Shown: piece after piece, positions 1 to 8,049 of the stretch
Position numbering within the stretch: the stretch's first letter is position 1
Layout of the letters: each line of letters opens with the position of its first letter
Source: Chrysosporum bergii ANA360D
Lineage (GTDB): Bacteria; Cyanobacteriota; Cyanobacteriia; Cyanobacteriales; Nostocaceae
Direction of reading: 5' to 3'
Length of the DNA stretch: 64,000 bases
NCBI RefSeq assembly: GCF_029891735.1
Contig: NZ_JANQDH010000108.1
Location: forward strand, 25,195-89,194
Program-made: the position numbers and the translations under genes
Notes under the pieces: generated by a model
Told to the model about the DNA's origin: nothing
The model's input: the letters and a program-made list of their open reading frames with translations, nothing else
The model's database searches: none

Positions 1-2
1 TT

Positions 3-335
3 ACCAATGTAGTTTTAGAGAAGACTAACTTTAGTAATGCTGATTTCCGGGGCGGTGTGTTTAATGGTTCTCAGTTGGAGGGTGTAAATATGCACGGTGT
101 AGATTTTAGTGATGGTATAGCCTATTTGACCCAGTTTCAAGATGCAGATCTAACCGATGCAATCTTTACTAATGCTATGATGTTACGTTCTGTTTTTAAT
201 CATGTTGACATCACTGGCGCTGATTTTACTGACGCAATTTTAGATGGGGTAGAGATTAAAAAACTTTGCGCTAAAGCGGCTGGGGTCAACTCTCGTACTG
301 GTGTTGATACTCGCGAGTCCTTGGGATGTAGATAA
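3..335 (+). CDS. Pentapeptide-repeat protein, C-terminal fragment
   Basis: The reading frame is open from the left edge of the window, so the true start lies outside. The visible part shows repeated A(D/N)-phi-x-x units (for example NADFRG, DADLTD, GADFTD, DAILDG), the signature of pentapeptide repeats that fold as a right-handed quadrilateral beta-helix. The tail after about residue 85 leaves the repeat pattern and carries Cys residues (LCAKAAGVNSRTG), as in many cyanobacterial secreted or lumenal pentapeptide proteins. The specific role cannot be told from a fragment. The family is abundant in cyanobacteria and mostly uncharacterised. Confidence 0.75.
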   Translation, partial: TNVVLEKTNFSNADFRGGVFNGSQLEGVNMHGVDFSDGIAYLTQFQDADLTDAIFTNAMMLRSVFNHVDITGADFTDAILDGVEIKKLCAKAAGVNSRTGVDTRESLGCR

Positions 336-454
336 AACAGATTGAAAGCACACTGCAAGAGTTGTAGAGACTTTCTGGAGAAAGTCCCTACATTTTTTCC
401 CAACAAAATGTTAGAGAATACCGCTCATTCGCTCATTAATATAAATAAAATATA

Positions 455-527
455 TGGAGCTAAGCGGATTCGAACCGCTGACCCCCTCAATGCCATTGAG
501 ATGCGCTACCAACTGCGCTATAGCCCC
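455..527 (-). tRNA. tRNA-Ala (anticodon GGC)
   Basis: Read on the minus strand, the 73-nt sequence folds as a cloverleaf. The acceptor arm is GGGGCTA paired with TAGCTCC, the D stem is GCGC/GCGC around AGTTGGTA, the anticodon loop is ATGGCAT with GGC at positions 34-36, and the T arm holds GGTTCGAATCC. The discriminator base is A and CCA is not encoded. The GGC anticodon reads alanine GCC/GCU codons. Confidence 0.95.
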
Positions 528-646
528 ATGCGATGCTTTTTCATAATGCCTCAATATTTCAGGTTTGTCAAGCCCTACTAGTTAAATTTTGCTAATTAAT
601 TTTTGCTAATTAAATTTTGTGCGGATTTTCTACTACTGAGGACTTT

Positions 647-838
647 CTAAGACAATTGTAACAAATAACTCATACAATGTCCCATGAGGAAATAAACTAC
701 CAACATGGCAGCCGCAGCCACAGCAACCAGAGTTCCAGCCAACATTAAAGAAAATTCTTTATGCTCCACAGCTTTTTCCATCAGGTGCAGAGACCAAGCC
801 ACTAAAGCCACGTCAAACAGTAAGATAAAGACCAGCAT
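647..838 (-). CDS. Small two-helix membrane protein, unknown function
   Basis: A 63-residue protein with two hydrophobic segments (about residues 2-18 and 33-53) separated by a short charged loop with LMEKAVEHKEF. This is the layout of a small double-spanning membrane protein. It is transcribed in the same direction as nothing close by: hisF starts far upstream on the same strand, with over 100 bp between. I recognise no family. The membrane pattern and absence of a competing frame support it as real, but its function is unknown. Confidence 0.5.
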   Translation of the reverse strand: MLVFILLFDVALVAWSLHLMEKAVEHKEFSLMLAGTLVAVAAAAMLVVYFLMGHCMSYLLQLS

Positions 839-952
839 AATATTTCTTAATATTTATTCATAGTTTTAAACCAATCTTAACACCCTTTTAGAGAACTGTA
901 TCTAACCGCTGATAGATGTAGTTAAACTTTGATGATATTGTTGCCATCAAGG

Positions 953-1720
953 TCATAAGCGTACTGGTACTGAACGATCGCGCAAATAGTTTTTAATTTC
1001 CGCCACGCTTAATTGCCCATAATGAAGTAATGATGCCAGTAGTGCCGCTTCCGCTTTGCCCTCAGTTAGTGCTGTGTAAATATGCTCACAGTTACCCGCC
1101 CCCCCAGAAGCAATGACTGGAATTTGTACAGATTCGGCGATGGCTCTAGTTAGCTCTAAGTCGTAGCCAGCTTGAGTACCGTCAGCATCCATACTAGTCA
1201 CCAGTAATTCTCCAGCTCCACGTTTTTCAACCTCCAGTGCCCAACGTTGGGCATCTAAACCAGTGTTTTCCCTACCACCGCGCACATAAACATCCCAGCC
1301 TGGATTGTTGGGATCTGTCCTGCGTCTAGCATCAATGGCAACAACTATACATTGATTACCAAAGCGATCGCTGGACCGATTAATCAAGTCTGGGTCGCGT
1401 ACTGCCGCAGAATTAATACTAACCTTGTCAGCCCCAGCTCGTAATAAAGCTTTAACATTTTCTAAGGATTGAATACCACCACCCACCGTCAAGGGAATAA
1501 AAACCTGTTCAGCAGTGCGGTAAACCACCTCAATAATTGTGTCCCGGTCTTCATGAGTAGCGGTAATATCCAGAAACACTAACTCATCAGCCCCGGCTTG
1601 GTTGTAAACCTTTGCCAGTTCTACAGGATCCCCTGCATCTTTGAGTTCTACAAAGTTAACTCCTTTAACAACACGTCCCGCCTTCACATCTAAGCAAGGT
1701 AAAATTCTTTTAGACAACAT
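953..1720 (-). CDS. hisF: Imidazole glycerol phosphate synthase, cyclase subunit HisF
   Basis: HisF is the (beta/alpha)8-barrel cyclase subunit. With ammonia from HisH it converts PRFAR to imidazole glycerol phosphate and AICAR in histidine synthesis in the cytosol. At 255 residues it has the usual length. The start [20 protein letters not shown] is canonical, with catalytic Asp11 and Asp130 (in VVAIDARRR) both present, and the phosphate-binding segments TVGGGI and ASGGAGN are intact. No his gene adjoins it, as is normal in cyanobacteria where his genes are scattered. It is divergent from ruvB across about 155 bp, which must hold both promoters. Confidence 0.97.
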   Translation of the reverse strand: MLSKRILPCLDVKAGRVVKGVNFVELKDAGDPVELAKVYNQAGADELVFLDITATHEDRDTIIEVVYRTAEQVFIPLTVGGGIQSLENVKALLRAGADKVSINSAAVRDPDLINRSSDRFGNQCIVVAIDARRRTDPNNPGWDVYVRGGRENTGLDAQRWALEVEKRGAGELLVTSMDADGTQAGYDLELTRAIAESVQIPVIASGGAGNCEHIYTALTEGKAEAALLASLLHYGQLSVAEIKNYLRDRSVPVRL

Positions 1721-1875
1721 AATAATTTTTTCAGTTTTGGGTAATCGTCTGGAATTTAAATTTTAAATTGATGCGTGTAGTTATCACAGAAAAATTTTCC
1801 TTTTGTTTACTCACACTAGCCTTGAGGCCTAAATGGCCTTACCACAGTCTTTTAGTCCAAGTTGATAGCTGAATT

Positions 1876-2985
1876 ATGGCCATAATCTCCTCAAAAAAAC
1901 AGCCTCAAGAACCCAACGGACAACCACAGCCCAAGCGGGGGTCAACTGACAAACCCGCCCATGAGAACATTTTGCAACCTCAAGCCACCAATGACGAACC
2001 AGAAGAGCAAGAAGAAAGCATTAGACCACAGCGATTTGCCGATTACATCGGACAGAAAGACTTAAAAGATGTGTTAGATATTGCCATCAAAGCAGCTAAG
2101 TCAAGGGCTGAAGTGCTAGATCATTTGCTGCTGTACGGACCCCCAGGATTGGGTAAAACAACAATGGCAATAATTTTAGCATCAGAAATGGGAGTCAACT
2201 ACAAAATCACCAGTGCCCCAGCCCTAGAACGTCCTAGAGATATTGTTGGGCTACTAGTGAATCTCCAACCTGGAGATGTTTTATTTATTGATGAAATTCA
2301 CCGTTTGTCGCGCATGACAGAGGAAATTCTTTATCCAGCCATGGAAGATTATCGTTTAGATATCACCATTGGCAAAGGTTCCAGCGCCCGGATCCGCAGC
2401 ATACCACTGAATAAATTTACCTTAGTGGGAGCTACCACTCGTGTGGGGGCTTTGACTTCACCATTACGCGATCGCTTTGGGTTAATCCAAAAACTGCGCT
2501 TTTACGAAGTTGAAGAACTCAGCCAAATTGTCTCTAGAAGCGCTCACCTGTTGAAAACCCCCATAGCAGAAGATGGCGCTACAGAAATTGCCCGACGTTC
2601 TAGGGGCACACCAAGGATAGCCAATAGATTACTTAAACGTGTACGTGATTATGTAGAAGTAAAACAGGCGGGTGTAATTACTGAAAGCGTTGCTTCCGAG
2701 GCACTACAACTATTTCAAGTAGATCCATGCGGTTTAGATTGGACAGATCGCCGGATGCTGAGTGTGATAATTGAACAGTTCAACGGTGGACCAGTGGGAT
2801 TAGAAACAATTGCGGCTGCTACAGGTGAAGATACCCAAACAATTGAAGAAGTTTATGAACCTTACCTCATGCAAATTGGCTATTTAAGCCGCACTCCCAG
2901 GGGGAGAATAGCAACCACCGCAGCATACCGACATTTAGGCTTTAAATCGTCTATTGACATACTCACCGGCCTTGAAGGTCGGTGA
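1876..2985 (+). CDS. ruvB: Holliday junction branch-migration ATPase RuvB (3' end altered)
   Basis: RuvB is the hexameric AAA+ motor that drives Holliday junction migration with RuvA. The 369-residue product has a Gln/Pro-rich N-terminal extension of about 45 residues, seen in other cyanobacterial RuvBs. Then come Walker [10 protein letters not shown], Walker B DEIHRL, sensor region [17 protein letters not shown] and the C-terminal winged-helix domain up to [18 protein letters not shown]. The last ten or so residues ([11 protein letters not shown]) do not look like a normal RuvB tail. They are read from the end of a decayed transposon, so the stop codon is probably element-derived. The core enzyme looks complete and functional. 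Confidence 0.95.
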   Translation: MAIISSKKQPQEPNGQPQPKRGSTDKPAHENILQPQATNDEPEEQEESIRPQRFADYIGQKDLKDVLDIAIKAAKSRAEVLDHLLLYGPPGLGKTTMAIILASEMGVNYKITSAPALERPRDIVGLLVNLQPGDVLFIDEIHRLSRMTEEILYPAMEDYRLDITIGKGSSARIRSIPLNKFTLVGATTRVGALTSPLRDRFGLIQKLRFYEVEELSQIVSRSAHLLKTPIAEDGATEIARRSRGTPRIANRLLKRVRDYVEVKQAGVITESVASEALQLFQVDPCGLDWTDRRMLSVIIEQFNGGPVGLETIAAATGEDTQTIEEVYEPYLMQIGYLSRTPRGRIATTAAYRHLGFKSSIDILTGLEGR

Positions 2986-3370
2986 TTCTTGAGAGTTCAC
3001 AGTAACTCGCTGCCGAAACAGTCTTACAGTCACTCCCTGTCCATTTTAGGTGGTGCCGATACCCCATGCCGGCCATTTTTATATTCTTAGCAGCATTCTC
3101 ACGGCTTTTCTTCTACCAGATGACCCCTTTTTCTTTTTATAAATATTGCGTTGAACCCGCTTAATATATTTTTCAGCGAAAGGATAAAAAAGATTAAAAA
3201 ATATACCAATACTTCATGATGAAGTTAAAACAAAAACCACCGTAGTTTTAATACCTAGGGCATCGTATATTAGAGGAGGGAATTAGTTCAATAATAGGGA
3301 AGGTGATTAAAATCGCCAACGGCTAACCCCCATGTCTGAAGCCATTAGCTCTGCTCGCCGTTGATATTTA
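2955..3370 (-). mobile_element. Decayed IS200/IS605-type TnpB element, internally deleted (relic A)
   Basis: Read on the minus strand, this begins near 3370 with a left-end sequence also found at 56309-56520: the GGGGGTTAGCCGTTGGCGAT block and the CTTCATCATGAAGTATTGG block. It then shows only broken pieces of a TnpB protein. Around 3175-3105 there is a segment resembling KRVQRNIYKKKKGS, a TnpB core motif. Around 3105-2985 there is RENAAKNIKMAGMG, the conserved RuvC-like end (normally DRDxNAAxNI), running to ELSRITDL. The right terminus is a hairpin, CACCGGCC-TTGAA-GGTCGGTG, fused to the end of ruvB. Most of tnpB is missing, so it is a non-autonomous relic. Confidence 0.75.
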
Positions 3371-3388
3371 GGTCAAGGAAAATTATAG

Positions 3389-4195
3389 ATGATGAAATTA
3401 ATTGGTCTGGTTTTGAGTCTATTGGTAGTTCTGGGCTGGAGTATACCAGCCATGGCAGGATCAGAAACCCCCATGATTACTCAAGAACAGTTGGACAAAG
3501 GAAATGAACTAGCAAATAAAGCCTTAGTAGCCACAAATAAAGGTGATTTTGCCACAGCAGAAATTTACTGGACACAAATTATTGAGCAGTTTCCCACCAA
3601 TGCAGGTGCATGGAGTAACCGGGGTAATTCCCGGGTCAGTCAGAACAAATTGCTGGCAGCATTAAAAGATTACAATCAGGCTATACAACTAGCCCCCAAC
3701 GCCACCGACCCTTATTTAAACCGTGGTGCTGCTTGGGAAGGGTTAGGTAAATGGCAAGAGGCGATCGCGGATTATAATCATGTATTAGAACTTGATCCTA
3801 ATGATGCCATGGCATACAACAATCGGGGTAATGCCAAATCAGGTTTAGGACAATGGCAAGAGGCCATCCGAGACTTCCAAAAATCCGTAGAAATTGCCCC
3901 TAACTTTGCCTTTGCCAGGGCTAATTATGCCCTTGCCCTTTATCAAACTGGTGAAATTCAAGCAGCAATTCGGGAAATGAAGAACATAGTGCGCAAATAT
4001 CCCCAATTTGCCGATATGCGCGCCGCCCTTACCGCTGCTTATTGGGTCAATGGCAACCAAGGCGAAGCAGAAAGTAACTGGGTAGCAGCCTATGGACTGG
4101 ATAACCGTTACAAAGACATCAACTGGGTCAAAAATATTCGCCGTTGGCCGCCCACTATGGTGGCTGCTTTAGATAAATTTTTGCATCTTCAGTAA
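3389..4195 (+). CDS. Exported tetratricopeptide-repeat protein
   Basis: A 268-residue protein with a clear signal peptide (MMKLIGLVLSLLVVLGWS then IPAMAG, cleavage likely after AMA). At least four TPR units follow between about residues 45 and 200 (GAWSNRGNSRVSQNKLLAALKDYNQAI, then DPYLNRGAAWEGLGKWQEAIADYNHVLELDPN and similar). TPRs make protein-binding surfaces, so it is presumably a periplasmic or lumenal scaffold or assembly factor. Start 3389 follows AAGGAA; the second Met at 3392 is equally possible. It stands alone: upstream is a transposon relic, downstream a palindrome. The partner is unknown. Confidence 0.85.
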   Translation: MMKLIGLVLSLLVVLGWSIPAMAGSETPMITQEQLDKGNELANKALVATNKGDFATAEIYWTQIIEQFPTNAGAWSNRGNSRVSQNKLLAALKDYNQAIQLAPNATDPYLNRGAAWEGLGKWQEAIADYNHVLELDPNDAMAYNNRGNAKSGLGQWQEAIRDFQKSVEIAPNFAFARANYALALYQTGEIQAAIREMKNIVRKYPQFADMRAALTAAYWVNGNQGEAESNWVAAYGLDNRYKDINWVKNIRRWPPTMVAALDKFLHLQ

Positions 4196-4196
4196 A

Positions 4197-4228
4197 TTGA
4201 CATACTCACCGGTCGGTGAGTATGTCAA
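4197..4228. repeat. 32-bp perfect palindrome, likely solo transposon end and terminator
   Basis: Two exact 15-bp arms (TTGACATACTCACCG and its complement) enclose a 2-nt centre. The first 17 bases are identical to the sequence joining ruvB to relic A at 2955, so this looks like a solo or rearranged copy of that element's right end. It begins 1 bp after the stop codon of the TPR gene and could act as its terminator. Confidence 0.7.
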
Positions 4229-4241
4229 CGTTTCTATTAAC

Positions 4242-4332
4242 GCGCCGGAAAATCACCCCAAGACTTATACTAAGGATAGCCAAAGTATCTGAGGAATGCC
4301 AGACTTTTGCTTTTCTGTAATTGGAGACGGTA
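4242..4332 (+). repeat. 91-bp direct repeat, left copy
   Basis: Matches 5701-5791 without gaps, with 8 differences in 91 positions. The conserved core is GACTTATACTAAGGATAGCC followed by AAAGTATCTGAG. This copy lies directly upstream of the Uma2-like gene and ends 11 bp before its likely start codon, so it may carry that gene's promoter. Confidence 0.85.
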
Positions 4333-4343
4333 CTAAATATATT

Positions 4344-5027
4344 ATGATATCCACCACTGTAACTTCTCCTCTCTCCACAATTCCGCCTTTAGAAAACGGT
4401 GATAAATTAACCTGTTATGAATTTGAGCGCCGTTACCAGGCCATGCCCCATGTCAAAAAGGCGGAATTAATAGAAGGAGTAGTTTACCTACCATCCCCAG
4501 TAAGAATTAAAAGTCATGGCCAACCCCATGCTTACATGATGACTTGGTTAGGTACTTATGAAGCAGCCACCCCAGGGGTAGGTTTGGCTGACAATGCCAC
4601 TGTTCGCCTTGATGCTGATAACCAACCACAGCCAGATGGTTTATTAAGAATTGTAACAGGGGGACAATCTAAGATTAGTGAAGATGATTATTTAGAAGGT
4701 GCGCCAGAACTAATTGTAGAGATTGCTGCTTCTAGTGCTTCCTATGATTTGCATGAAAAACTTAAAGTTTACCGTCGTAATCAAGTACAGGAATATTTAA
4801 TTTGGCGAGTTTATGACCAGCAATTTGATTGGTTTAAGTTGCAACAAGGGCAATATATTCAACTGCAACCCAATGCAGATAATATAATTTTTTCCCTAGT
4901 TTTTCCCGGTTTATGGTTAGATAAAACTGCATTGTTAACGGGAGATTTAGCTAAAGTATTAAAAGTTTTGCAGCAGGGCTTGTCCAGTGATGACCATAGA
5001 AATTTTGTGGAGCAACTATCTATTTAG
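4344..5027 (+). CDS. Uma2-family (DUF820) putative restriction-endonuclease-fold protein
   Basis: A 227-residue member of the Uma2/DUF820 family, which has the PD-(D/E)XK nuclease fold and is greatly expanded in cyanobacteria. Visible hallmarks are QPDGLLRI (the motif Asp), GAPELIVEIAASSASYD (the Glu strand), HEKLKVYRRNQVQEYLIWRV and the short C-terminal strands. The start at 4344 (MISTTVTSPLST) is preferred over an upstream TTG/ATG at 4296 because the extra 16 residues would be read from the direct repeat. Its 3' end overlaps the convergent gene on the other strand by 8 bp. Whether these proteins cut DNA in the cell is not established. Confidence 0.85.
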   Translation: MISTTVTSPLSTIPPLENGDKLTCYEFERRYQAMPHVKKAELIEGVVYLPSPVRIKSHGQPHAYMMTWLGTYEAATPGVGLADNATVRLDADNQPQPDGLLRIVTGGQSKISEDDYLEGAPELIVEIAASSASYDLHEKLKVYRRNQVQEYLIWRVYDQQFDWFKLQQGQYIQLQPNADNIIFSLVFPGLWLDKTALLTGDLAKVLKVLQQGLSSDDHRNFVEQLSI

Positions 5028-5625
5028 CACAAGTTACCATCCAGACTAAAATTCCTAGTATGACATCAACCGGAGGCAGTGGATAATCTGTAAGATCAAT
5101 TGTGACAGTTTGTTCTTTGAGTTGCAGAAACCGCCAAGCAGTACCATTGGTGACACTACCATAAATTGTAGAAATGGCTGGTTGATTGATTTCATTAAAT
5201 TTTTGAGCTGCAATCATTTCCGCAATGCACTGACCAATACCAGAATTTAAGTCCGCTTTTTTAGCCTCTACAATGACAACTACTGGAGCTTCAACTTCTA
5301 ACTGTTCCGGTGAAAGACTGAGAATAAAATCACAAACTCCAGTTAATCCTAAACTAGGATCTACAGAAAAATCTGCACCGGAGAATAAACTAATTGTTCG
5401 GTGTAAAATCTTGCGTACTTCTAATAATACCGGACTAATGATTAATTCAGAACGTGCTTTTTCACTTCCTGTGGCTATGGCTAAGGGTAAACTTTCTTCT
5501 AAAAAAGAAGCTAGAGTGGGAGTAGGATTAATTATTGGTATATCTGGTAAAAACTTTTGATTTTCGATGGTGTTAATTCCAAAGGTTTGCTTAACTTTTC
5601 TGACTGTAAAATCACTGTATGGCAT
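5020..5625 (-). CDS. Predicted PD-(D/E)XK nuclease-like protein, conserved cyanobacterial type
   Basis: The likely product is 201 residues, starting at MPYSDFTVRKVKQTF. An upstream extension to 5811 would be translated from the 91-bp repeat and low-complexity sequence, so I exclude it. The arrangement GVCDFILS, then VVVIVEAKKADLNSG, gives the D...ExK strand pair of PD-(D/E)XK nucleases, and the helix GIGQCIAEMIAAQKFN is typical of type I restriction-like N-terminal (HSDR) folds. No helicase domain is attached. It is convergent with the Uma2 gene. A restriction-like or DNA-repair role is possible, but neither the substrate nor activity can be seen. Confidence 0.7.
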   Translation of the reverse strand: MPYSDFTVRKVKQTFGINTIENQKFLPDIPIINPTPTLASFLEESLPLAIATGSEKARSELIISPVLLEVRKILHRTISLFSGADFSVDPSLGLTGVCDFILSLSPEQLEVEAPVVVIVEAKKADLNSGIGQCIAEMIAAQKFNEINQPAISTIYGSVTNGTAWRFLQLKEQTVTIDLTDYPLPPVDVILGILVWMVTCAK

Positions 5626-5700
5626 GGGTTCATGAAATGCTAAAACAACAGAATAATCAACTAACACCAAAAGCAATAATTCCGGTGAGCTACCGCCAAC

Positions 5701-5791
5701 GCACCGGAAAATTACCCCAGGACTTATACTAAGGATAGCCAAAGTATCTGAGCAATGCCAGGCTTTTCCTTTTCTGTAATTGCAGACAGTA
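5701..5791 (+). repeat. 91-bp direct repeat, right copy
   Basis: Second copy of the 4242-4332 repeat in the same orientation. The unit repeat-Uma2-nuclease-repeat spans 1.55 kb. Relative to the minus-strand nuclease gene the copy lies about 75 bp upstream but in the opposite sense to the left copy's relation with Uma2. Recombination between the copies would excise both genes. Confidence 0.85.
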
Positions 5792-5813
5792 AATTGTGAG
5801 CGAAATATCACAA

Positions 5814-6626
5814 TTAACCAAGTTTTCCCATTTCCAGCAATAATTCTGCTATTGTGACGGGATTTAGTTCTTGCACATTAGTTAAAACTATTGCTGCCCC
5901 TGCTGCTAATAATGTTTGACTATAGGCATGACTATCAGCTGCTGTTGCTTGGACGTGAGGTGGTAAAACTCCCACACCCAGCCAAGTGCGTTGGGGATGG
6001 ATTTCTCGCGCTTTTCTCACAGTGTACATATCAGCTACCGTATCTCCTACATAGATAATCGGTGAAGTGTTATTTACTTGATTTTCTAACTGTTCAATGG
6101 TGGTAAAAAGTCCTGTGGGGTCTGGTTTACCTGGAGCATCTTCCATGGCAATTAACACCGGCGACTGTAAACCTAGACGTTTATGTAAAACATAAGTCGC
6201 AGAAGCACGAGTAGCACCACTGAAAAATCCCCAGGAAATCCCTGATCCTGTCAGTTCTTGTAAATAACTGGGTTGTAATAATAATGGTTCATTACAGATA
6301 TACCCATCCCAATTTTCTGGGTCTGTACCTCGATAACGAGATTGAAAAAAAGTAACTATGGCGTTGTAGTTCAGTTGTAACTCCCGGCGGGTTTGTCCTT
6401 GGGATTCAAAGTAACGGTAAATCAATTCCTGGGAGGCTTCCCAGTCATTATTCCAAATCCCCTCAGATTTTAGCTGGTCAATGTCTTTTGGTGTGGGACG
6501 ATAGGCTGTATTAGTGAAATGCTCTACAGTGTCCGCCAAAGCCCGGCGGTAAGAATTGCCTACATCCCTCACCACACCGTCAATATCAAAAACGACAATT
6601 GCTGTCACTGAAGATTTTGCAGTCAT
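5814..6626 (-). CDS. HAD-superfamily hydrolase (TIGR01548-like)
   Basis: About 270 residues from MTAKSSVTAIVVFDIDG. An N-terminal extension to 6743 is open but does not look conserved. HAD motifs are present: motif I VFDIDGVVRD (DxD nucleophile and acid), motif II FFSGAT, the lysine of motif III in APGKPDPTG and motif IV YVGDTVADM. The pattern matches a cyanobacterial HAD subfamily (TIGR01548 type) of unknown substrate, likely a small phosphorylated metabolite. It is a cytosolic phosphatase candidate. Its 3' end lies 23 bp beyond the direct repeat, and it is divergent from PSRP-3. Confidence 0.8.
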   Translation of the reverse strand: MTAKSSVTAIVVFDIDGVVRDVGNSYRRALADTVEHFTNTAYRPTPKDIDQLKSEGIWNNDWEASQELIYRYFESQGQTRRELQLNYNAIVTFFQSRYRGTDPENWDGYICNEPLLLQPSYLQELTGSGISWGFFSGATRASATYVLHKRLGLQSPVLIAMEDAPGKPDPTGLFTTIEQLENQVNNTSPIIYVGDTVADMYTVRKAREIHPQRTWLGVGVLPPHVQATAADSHAYSQTLLAAGAAIVLTNVQELNPVTIAELLLEMGKLG

Positions 6627-6772
6627 AAAATTTGGTGAATTAAAGCAGCTTTTAAATTTTAATCGGTGATGGTGGAGCAATTGGCAGCGACTATTGGTCA
6701 TTAGGTGGAGTATTGGGTTAGAATAGGCGATCGCACAGCACAATAATCAAGAGATTCCCAAGGGAGGTGTGA

Positions 6773-7072
6773 TTGACCCAATTCATTCTGAAAATTCTTT
6801 GGTTGGAAGAAAACGTCGCTTTAGCAGTGGATCAAGTTGTAGGCAAAGGTACAAGTCCTTTGACCAAGTATTTTTTCTGGCCTCGCAATGATGCCTGGGA
6901 AGAATTAAAAAAGGAATTAGAGGCTAAACACTGGATTAGTGACCTAGATCGGGTCGAATTGCTCAATAAAGCCACAGAAGTGATTAACTACTGGCAAGAG
7001 GAAGGCAGAAAACGACCGATGGCAGAAGCTCAATTGAAGTTCCCCGAAGTTGCCTTTACAGGTAGCGCCTGA
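6773..7072 (+). CDS. Plastid-specific ribosomal protein 3 homolog (Ycf65/PSRP-3)
   Basis: A 99-residue protein nearly identical in pattern to cyanobacterial Ycf65. It contains [54 protein letters not shown] and the end [14 protein letters not shown]-3 is a small-subunit ribosomal protein found in cyanobacteria and plastids. The start codon is TTG at 6773: no in-frame ATG lies nearby, a TGA stop immediately precedes it, and a strong GGAGG ribosome-binding site ends 5 bp upstream. A short terminator hairpin follows at 7120. Confidence 0.93.
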   Translation: MTQFILKILWLEENVALAVDQVVGKGTSPLTKYFFWPRNDAWEELKKELEAKHWISDLDRVELLNKATEVINYWQEEGRKRPMAEAQLKFPEVAFTGSA

Positions 7073-7119
7073 GCGGTGCCACATCCTCACTGTTAAGTGG
7101 TAAGATATTTTAGAGTTAG

Positions 7120-7141
7120 CAGCGCCCTAGGCGCTGTTTTT
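7120..7141 (+). terminator. Intrinsic terminator after PSRP-3
   Basis: CAGCGCC and GGCGCTG pair across a 3-nt loop, followed at once by five T residues: a compact Rho-independent terminator 47 bp after the PSRP-3 stop. Confidence 0.85.
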
Positions 7142-7194
7142 ACTCCACAACCCATCAAAGTATGAGGTTTGGCATCTAGAAAAACAAGCAGTAT

Positions 7195-7983
7195 ATGTTG
7201 TTTTTATCTCGTCAAGCTGTCATTACACCAGTAGTAGGCTGTTTGTCTCTCCTGGCAGTTAGCTTAATTCAATTGCCTCAACTGGAAAACTTGTTAAAAA
7301 CTAAACGAAGCACCTCCCTAGAGGCTCTAGAAAGAGACATTAGCGCTGAAACTCTTCGGCTTAATTTTTTGAAAAAAACTCCCAGTTTTGGCTATGATAA
7401 CTTACTAGCCAACTGGGCTTATCTTGGTTATTTACAATACTTTGGCGATGAAGCAGCCCGTGAGCAAACTGGTTATGCTTTGAGTCCAGAATATTTTGAA
7501 ATTGTTTTAAAACACGACCCGCGATTTTTACCAGCTTATTTAAGTCTTTCTACTAGTGTCTCTATTTACGCTGGTATGCCAGAACGGTCTATAGAACTAA
7601 TAGATCAGGGTTTACAGTCCTTGTCTCCCTGGGTTCCTCAAAGGTCATATTATGTTTGGCGTTATAAGGGAATAGATCAGTTATTATTTTTAGGAGATCA
7701 AAAATCAGCCCAAGAATCTTTTGCAACCGCAGCACAATGGGCTAGTAATTTTTCAGATGAAGAAAGTCAATCAATCGTTGCCAGTTCTCAGCAAACGGCT
7801 AACTTCTTAAGTCAAAATCCTGACAGCAAAAACGCGCAAATAGCAGCCTGGGTAATGGTGTTAAATAATCAAGTTGATGATAAAACTCGTGCTAGAGCAA
7901 TTAGTGAAATAGAAGCATTGGGGGGGAAGGTGATAGTTACCCCACAGGGTAACAGAATTTTGTTCCCCACATCGGATGAATGA
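7195..7983 (+). CDS. Conserved hypothetical membrane-anchored protein
   Basis: A 262-residue protein with one N-terminal hydrophobic segment (about residues 7-28), probably a signal anchor. A mostly helical domain follows, with YLGYLQYFGDEAAREQTGY, YFEIVLKHDPRFLPAYLSLS and QRSYYVWRYKGIDQLLFLGD, which read like degenerate TPR helices. The C-terminal part (EIEALGGKVIVTPQGNRILF) looks like a small separate module. I do not recognise a named family. The next gene follows in the same frame after about 66 bp, so the two may be cotranscribed. Function unknown. Confidence 0.75.
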   Translation: MLFLSRQAVITPVVGCLSLLAVSLIQLPQLENLLKTKRSTSLEALERDISAETLRLNFLKKTPSFGYDNLLANWAYLGYLQYFGDEAAREQTGYALSPEYFEIVLKHDPRFLPAYLSLSTSVSIYAGMPERSIELIDQGLQSLSPWVPQRSYYVWRYKGIDQLLFLGDQKSAQESFATAAQWASNFSDEESQSIVASSQQTANFLSQNPDSKNAQIAAWVMVLNNQVDDKTRARAISEIEALGGKVIVTPQGNRILFPTSDE

Positions 7984-7991
7984 AAACTTAC

Positions 7992-8014
7992 GCCGGCTTG
8001 GCTGAGAAGCCGGC
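7992..8014 (+). terminator. GC-rich hairpin between two co-directional genes
   Basis: GCCGGCTT and AAGCCGGC form a perfect 8-bp stem with a 7-nt loop, starting 9 bp after the stop of the upstream gene. The T run comes about 12 bp later, so it is an imperfect terminator or an attenuating or stabilising hairpin. Confidence 0.5.
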
Positions 8015-8049
8015 AAGTTGGGAATTTTTCAACTAGCGAGGTTAGTCTT

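Noticed and set aside
5626..5811. N-terminal extension of the PD-(D/E)XK gene
   Set aside because: It would be translated through the 91-bp direct repeat and matches no domain; the Met at 5625 gives a compact fold.
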